A stretch of DNA of 64,000 nucleotides from Pseudomonas poae. GTDB taxonomy: Bacteria; Pseudomonadota; Gammaproteobacteria; Pseudomonadales; Pseudomonadaceae. Where the stretch lies: NCBI GenBank assembly GCA_004000515.1, contig CP034537.1:186001-250000 (forward strand), written 5' to 3'. The notes beneath the pieces are model-generated. The model saw only the letters and a list, made by a program, of their open reading frames with translations. It made no database searches and was not told the DNA's origin. Below, piece after piece: positions 59,828 to 64,000 of this stretch. The translations under genes and the position numbers were made by a program. Within the stretch, counting starts at the first letter, position 1. The number at the start of each line of letters is the position of its first letter.

Positions 59828-60499
59828 GTACGCTCCTCCAACACGTATCCGACGCCTCGAAGTGTGTGTATGAGCTTGGTCTCAAATGGATCATCAATTT
59901 TTGAGCGCAATCTCCGGATGGCGACATCAATGACGTTAGTATCGCAGTCAAAATTTACGTCCCAGACCAACGAGATTATTTGCGAACGGGCAAGCGCTTC
60001 GCCTGTTCTGCTCATTAGTAGGTGCAGGAGAGCAAATTCCTTTGTGGTGAGATCAATGCGTGTCGCTCCTCGGCATACTCTGTGGCGCAAGGAATCCAAT
60101 TCCAAATCCGCAACTATAAGTGTGCTCTTCTCGACAAGCTCATCGCCACGCCTTTGCAGTGACCGGATGCGAGCAAGCAATTCGGGGGAACTCAAAGGGC
60201 TTGACGAGATAATCATCTGCACCACCATCCAAGCCCCTAAGCTTGTCATTAATGCGTCCGCGGGCAGTCAGCATGATGATGCGAACCCGGCTAGTTTTTC
60301 TGATAGTTTCCAAGAGGTCCCAACCATCGATGCCAGGGAGGTTCACATCTAGGAGTACGAGCGAATAAACAATCGTATTGAACAAGTGAAGAGCATCAAC
60401 ACCATTGTGTACAATGTCTACGACGTACCCGCTTTCGGATAGACCCTGCTGAATATATTCCGCGGTTTTAATCTCGTCTTCCACAACTAGTACGCGCAT
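59824..60499 (-). pseudogene. czcR: Response regulator CzcR, one frameshift as sequenced
   Basis: OmpR-type regulator paired with CzcS; 224 residues when joined. Receiver domain (MRVLVVEDEIKTAEYIQQGL; LVLLDVNLPGIDGWDLL with the phospho-Asp) is followed by a C run (plus-strand G run 60184-60188) that is one too long. The next frame continues [13 protein letters not shown] and the winged helix with [18 protein letters not shown] and [14 protein letters not shown]. It is a paralogue of the orphan regulator at 44639. A dyad lies 175 nt upstream. Confidence 0.9.
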
Positions 60500-61066
60500 A
60501 ACTTATCTCAAGGTGTGAGTAAGGAGTGGGCCGAGCTCTCCCTGATCGTGATTTAAGGCCAGTTTAAAGTTTCTCTGCGTGCTTGGCATGTGGTGATTTC
60601 TACCTATATCAATACGCCGTGATCAACTCAGGATGCTCAAATATTAACGCGAAATAGTGGGTTTTGGCGAAAAATTACAAATTTTTAATTTGATCGCAAG
60701 GCCACTGAAAGTTGTGGCGATTTAAATTATTGGTGCAGCATAGCTTTGATCAATCAGGTAGTTGAGCACTGCCACGACTGGCGGATGCACCAGACTATTC
60801 TGCTCGAGAGCCGCTGGATATTTTTTTGGTCAGTTCCATTGTGATTTGGCATCAATCGATCCGAGTAAAAATTATATTCCTGCTTAACGTGCCAATATTT
60901 TAGTTTTGTAACCTTCAGCTGGTGGCATTGTTGCTAACGCAACGTGACAATAAAATAATTTTTAATTGACCTGTCTCTCGACGCTAAGTAATGAGCCAAA
61001 ATTAATCTAAATTTTTGGTGCTGACGCCTTCAATATTAATCCTACGATTTAATTTTTCTAGGTTGA
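60500..61066. other. AT-rich intergenic region upstream of czcR
   Basis: 567 nt between the czcR start and the czcD stop, both on the minus strand. It holds the czcR promoter region and the dyad at 60674. No ORF with a ribosome site and no repeat was seen. Poly-T and poly-A stretches near 60820 and 60950 could end czcD transcription. Confidence 0.5.
60674..60689. promoter_or_regulatory. Predicted CzcR-type operator upstream of czcRS
   Basis: ATTAC-AAATTT-TTAAT, a one-mismatch version of the dyad, 175 nt upstream of the czcR start. Suggests autoregulation. Confidence 0.5.
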
Positions 61067-61971
61067 CTAGTGTGGAGGAATTGGAGTGTCCTTATGGAAG
61101 TCCGTATTCTCCATTTGAATTGTGCAATGGTGAATGTCGAACGCATGACTTACCGCATTGATTACATCTGCTAGCGCAGCATCTCGATCTACTGAGTCGC
61201 GAACTACAACGTGCGACGTCAGTACGTTGCGACCGCTACTTACAGCCCAAACATGTAGATCATGAACGTCTGTGACACCATCGACACGTAGAATCGTCGA
61301 CTCGATCTCCTTAATGTTGAGGCCGCCAGGAACCCCTTCCATAAGGATTCCCAAACTCTCGCGCATTAGCTGCCAAGTGCGCGGCAGCACCATACTCCGA
61401 TCGCTACGGCGACGACCGTATCGATCCAACTCCAACCCGTAAACCGGATTATAAGTGCGGCAATTATCACGCCCAATGACCCAAGCATGTCGCTCCAAAC
61501 TTCGAGATAGGCTCCCTTGACATTCAGACTTTCATTACTCGCTGAGGAGAGCAAGCGCATCGATATCAGATTTACAACAAGGCCCCCAATAGCGATCCAC
61601 ATCATCGCGCCGGTTGCGATCTCAGAAGGTATTAGGAAGCGTTGATAAGCTTCGTACAAAATGTAAATAGCCACCATGAAGAGCAATAGGGCGTTGAATG
61701 TGGATGCTAAAATTTCCAGGCGAGCATAGCCAAAAGTTCGTTTCTGATCTGCTGGCCGCTTGGCTATTTGAAGCGCAATCAACGAAATCATCAGGGCGGC
61801 AGTATCTGTAAGCATATGCGACGCGTCGGACAGCAATGCTAAGCTGCCAGTAATCCATGCTCCGATCACTTCAGCAATCATGAAGCTGCCTGTCAAGGCC
61901 AGTGCCATGACTAGCTTTTTCTGGTGACCTTCACTTAGCGCTGCAGCGCCATGAGAGTGATTAGATGCCAC
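61067..61971 (-). pseudogene. czcD: Cation diffusion facilitator CzcD, one frameshift as sequenced
   Basis: Inner-membrane Zn/Cd/Co:proton antiporter, about 301 residues when joined. N-terminal His segment (NHSHGAAALSEGHQKK), six helices with the metal-site motif LLSDASHMLTDTAALMISL, and a C-terminal cytoplasmic domain (VHDLHVWAVSSGRNVLTSHV). One C is missing at 61390-61391 (plus strand), which breaks AIGVWVLPRTWQ. GTG 61971 has AAGGAG at 6-7 nt. It lowers cytosolic metal and feeds periplasmic CzcCBA. Confidence 0.88.
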
Positions 61972-62424
61972 ATACTTCTCCTTCCGTAACGTAGAGGACG
62001 CACACTTGCCCTGCTATGGAGCTACGTGTTTCCTAAATATAGCTTAATTAAGTATTCTGTTCGCCGACTTTTAGAAAAAATCATATTTTGGTCAGGTATA
62101 GGATAAAATAACGACTTTACGAATGCTGAGTTTTAAGCGCCATGCTAAACGGTGGCTACGTTTCAAGTGGTAGATTGCTACTGATTTTGATCATAAGGCG
62201 ACTCAGGCGAAATCAAAAGGTCTAGGCGGGATTCTGTCGGGATTGTAATTACGCGGTCATCGTGTCGTTATGAGTGAGTGGCTACACTAAAATTGTCGGA
62301 AAACTTTAGGCTCTCACAGAATATTCCTGACTCCCATACGCTACCAGCCAGGATTAGGTATAAATCGCTACGTGCTTTAAATAAAGACTGGGCGTTACGC
62401 TGCTATTAAATTCTCAGAGTAAGC
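61972..62424. other. Intergenic region upstream of czcD
   Basis: About 450 nt, AT-rich, with no recognisable gene. It must contain the czcD promoter. No copy of the ATTAC-N6-GTAAT dyad was found here, so czcD may be controlled differently from the rest of the locus. Confidence 0.45.
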
Positions 62425-62840
62425 GATGGGCACAGTACCGCCCGCGCTATCTAGTTTTTGAAACTGTAATCCAGGGCCTTGGCGATGGCCGAACCCTCAG
62501 GCACAAGCTATCTTTGGGAGGTCATCCAGGTATGAAGTGCGTCGGTGATTGGCGTTGCTTTTCCTGCCGTATTCGCTGTCGATCACCCGGTTTCAGCTCA
62601 CAGACTTCTCGTTCAACTTCGTATAAGGCCGCGATGTAGGGCAGTGCTTTTTCGGCGATCTAGCTCTTGTTGGTCGCATGCAAGTCGAAGAACTTTGCGG
62701 GCATAGGCCATGCAGCCGATCTGCGTAACGCCCAGCTCAAAGCCTGCCTTGTAGCCGGCAAAGTCATCGCAGACCAGCTTGCCGTTCCATCCGCCCAAGC
62801 AGGCTCGTGCGTGGTAAGCGGTTGGTAACCCACCCAAAGC
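62425..62840 (-). mobile_element. Degenerate IS66-family transposase (TnpC) fragment
   Basis: Read on the minus strand: GGWNGKLVCDDFAGYKAGFE, then CMA-ARRK-FFDLHATNKS after a frameshift, an in-frame stop, IAEKALPYIAALYEVEREV, and AIAKALDYSFK before further stops. This is the DDE domain of IS66 Orf3 (TnpC). At least two stops and one frameshift make it inactive. The N-terminal half and the TnpA and TnpB genes are missing. Confidence 0.75.
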
Positions 62841-62905
62841 GAAAACTCTGACGGCAACAATCTAGGCAGGCAGGAGTTCTGACTACTGAGATGCCTGACG
62901 GAATG

Positions 62906-63094
62906 GTAACCGTCCGGCCAAGTCACCTACCGAACTCCAGCATTAAGGGCGATGGTGCCCGCGTATTTTTAAGCGAACGCGATCACCCTTATAGCTAGGA
63001 TGCCCATGTGCCAACGTAGCTCTTATGCCAACCGTTCAAAGTCCAGGTCGTCCAGAAAGCACAGTGCGGCAAGGTGTGATTGCGGGACGCTTAC
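62906..63094. mobile_element. Short segment bounded by IS66-like ends
   Basis: Left end GTAACCGTCCGGCCAAGTCA (plus strand from 62906). Right end GTAAGCGTCCCGCAATCACA (minus strand from 63094). They form imperfect terminal inverted repeats that start with GTAA, as IS66 elements do. About 190 nt with no coding potential. No 8-bp target duplication is visible. An internally deleted IS66 or a small non-autonomous derivative would fit. Confidence 0.45.
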
Positions 63095-63255
63095 CGCCGA
63101 TAAGCGGAAAACCCGAAAATAGTGGTTACGCGGCCATTTTCGGTTAATATTTTCTGAGTGTTTGGCGCACATTTTAAGAAATTCTTGGCGCGGTTAAGAA
63201 AATCTAGCCAACGACAGGGAAAAAATGGGAAATCCAGTGGGTGACACCCATTAGA

Positions 63256-63563
63256 TCAATCCGATGGAGCTACCCACTGGTGCGCCAACAACTGTCCAAT
63301 TTCACTGGCCCTCTGCGTCGACAACCGCGATAGCCATACGGGTCATGTGCCGTTCATGCGCGCAGACTGAATCAGGCTCATGATTGCCGCAGCCCTTTTT
63401 CCGCTACGCAACGACCCTGCGAAGAGCCAGTTTTGCGTCCAAGCGCCATGGCCTAATTTGGTTTTCCGCCCAATTGTTATCTATGGGAACGCTCCCGTCA
63501 TTGAGTTAGTGCGATAGCGCTGCCCAGCGTTTCAGGCTGTAATCGAGTGCTCTGCTGATGGCC
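63256..63563 (-). mobile_element. Degenerate IS66-family TnpC C-terminal fragment
   Basis: Minus strand: TAISRALDYSLKRWAALSH, stop, LNDGSVPIDNNWAENQIRPW, a frameshift, RSGKRAAAIMSLIQSARMNG, and TQRASEIGQLLAHQWVAPSD before the stop at 63256. It is the C-terminal end of an IS66 transposase with several lesions. It belongs to a different copy from the 62425 fragment, since both include the ALDYS segment. Confidence 0.72.
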
Positions 63564-63599
63564 GTAAGCGTTCGGCCAAGTCATCTTCCGAACCTCCAC
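63564..63599 (+). repeat. IS66-like terminal repeat interrupting the TnpC fragment
   Basis: GTAAGCGTTCGGCCAAGTCA and the following TCTTCCGAACCTCC parallel the end at 62906 (GTAACCGTCCGGCCAAGTCA then CCTACCGAACTCC). It begins exactly where homology to TnpC stops, which suggests one IS66 copy inserted into another. Confidence 0.5.
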
Positions 63600-63747
63600 G
63601 GCGCTCTCGCATTCAAGCTAATCAAGTGATAAACACCATAAATATCCAATGCCACGGCAAGCAATAGGCGATCAGATGGCGCGATTTTCGATTTATAGCG
63701 GATTGATTTTGGTTGGCAACTCGTCGCTGGAGAGTGGAGATCCTCCC

Positions 63748-64000
63748 ATGGGCGTTGCTTTCGGCCAATTCGAGCCAACCACTGGGTATCCTGCTATTCA
63801 AAACGAGTGCCGCACAAATCACTTCAACCAGTCCGGTTTGGCCCTTTCAGTAAAAACCGAAGCAGGCTTGGTTATTCCATCTATGGGAGTCGCCATTCTG
63901 GATTACGCTGAAGAGCTTCTGCCCGATTGCATCGAGATAAGTATCCTCGGCATTCCCACTGCTTTTTATGAAGAATTTTTTCCTGCCCATGTGATCAAGT
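63748..64000 (+). CDS. Hypothetical protein, partial at the window end
   Basis: ATG 63748 with GGAGA about 9-14 nt upstream; 84 codons open to the last base. Begins MGVAFGQFEPTTGYPAIQNE, later GLALSVKTEAGLVIPSMG and CIEISILGIPTAFYEEFFP. Soluble, with no signal peptide. Family not recognised. Protein-like composition and a normal ribosome site favour a real gene, the first after the IS66 debris. Confidence 0.55.
   Translation, partial: MGVAFGQFEPTTGYPAIQNECRTNHFNQSGLALSVKTEAGLVIPSMGVAILDYAEELLPDCIEISILGIPTAFYEEFFPAHVIK

Overview
The window is chromosomal DNA from a Pseudomonas of the fluorescens/putida type. The left two thirds are GC-rich and carry gene orders typical of that genus: asrA-icp-yhhN, cmoAB, cumA-tadA, lepA-lepB-rnc-era-recO-pdxJ, lptF/lptG, pepA-holC-valS, yejK and sdaA. 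Intergenic gaps there hold REPIN-like palindromes. The right third is more AT-rich, has no REPINs, and holds a heavy-metal resistance locus bordered by small unknown genes and decayed IS66 copies.

Layout. 0.1-3.8 kb: Lon-family protease, chagasin-type cysteine protease inhibitor and a lysoplasmalogenase-family membrane protein. 3.8-7.5 kb: tRNA modification (cmoA, cmoB, tadA) and a TAT-exported multicopper oxidase. 7.6-13.7 kb (minus): pdxJ, recO, era, rnc, lepB, lepA. 13.8-16 kb: lptG/lptF. 16.3-25.2 kb: pepA, holC, valS, rlmF, an HU protein, yejK and a membrane-anchored glutaredoxin. 25.2-33 kb: an iron-uptake block with two FecI/FecR pairs, a PepSY/DUF3325/DUF3649 inner-membrane set and a FecA-like receptor, with a Fur-box-like site between the divergent halves. 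33-41 kb: LysR regulators, an MFS drug exporter, an HPF-like protein, L-serine dehydratase with a serine transporter, DUF3509 and PsiE. At 41.3 kb a LexA-controlled yebG is cut after about 17 codons, and a second, divergent yebG lies just inside. 42-44.4 kb: XRE regulator and unrecognised small ORFs.

The metal locus (44.6-62 kb) has an orphan CzcR-type regulator, an OprD-family porin divergent from czcCBA, a DUF2790 protein, a gtrA/GT2/ArnT-like operon, a small secreted charged protein, czcRS and the cation diffusion facilitator czcD. A 16-bp dyad, ATTAC-N6-GTAAT or a close variant, recurs about 80-190 nt upstream of seven of these transcription units. The simplest reading is one metal-responsive regulon joining efflux, porin control and envelope glycosylation. 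The order resembles the czc1 region I recall from P. putida KT2440.

Thirteen genes are interrupted as sequenced. In twelve the cause is one or a few short indels, mostly in homopolymers; the exception, yhhN, has an in-frame stop. Several are housekeeping genes (lepA, rnc, recO). This pattern looks more like residual sequencing error than gene decay, so the broken genes are described as the proteins they would encode and flagged. No tRNA, rRNA, CRISPR array or intact transposase was seen.
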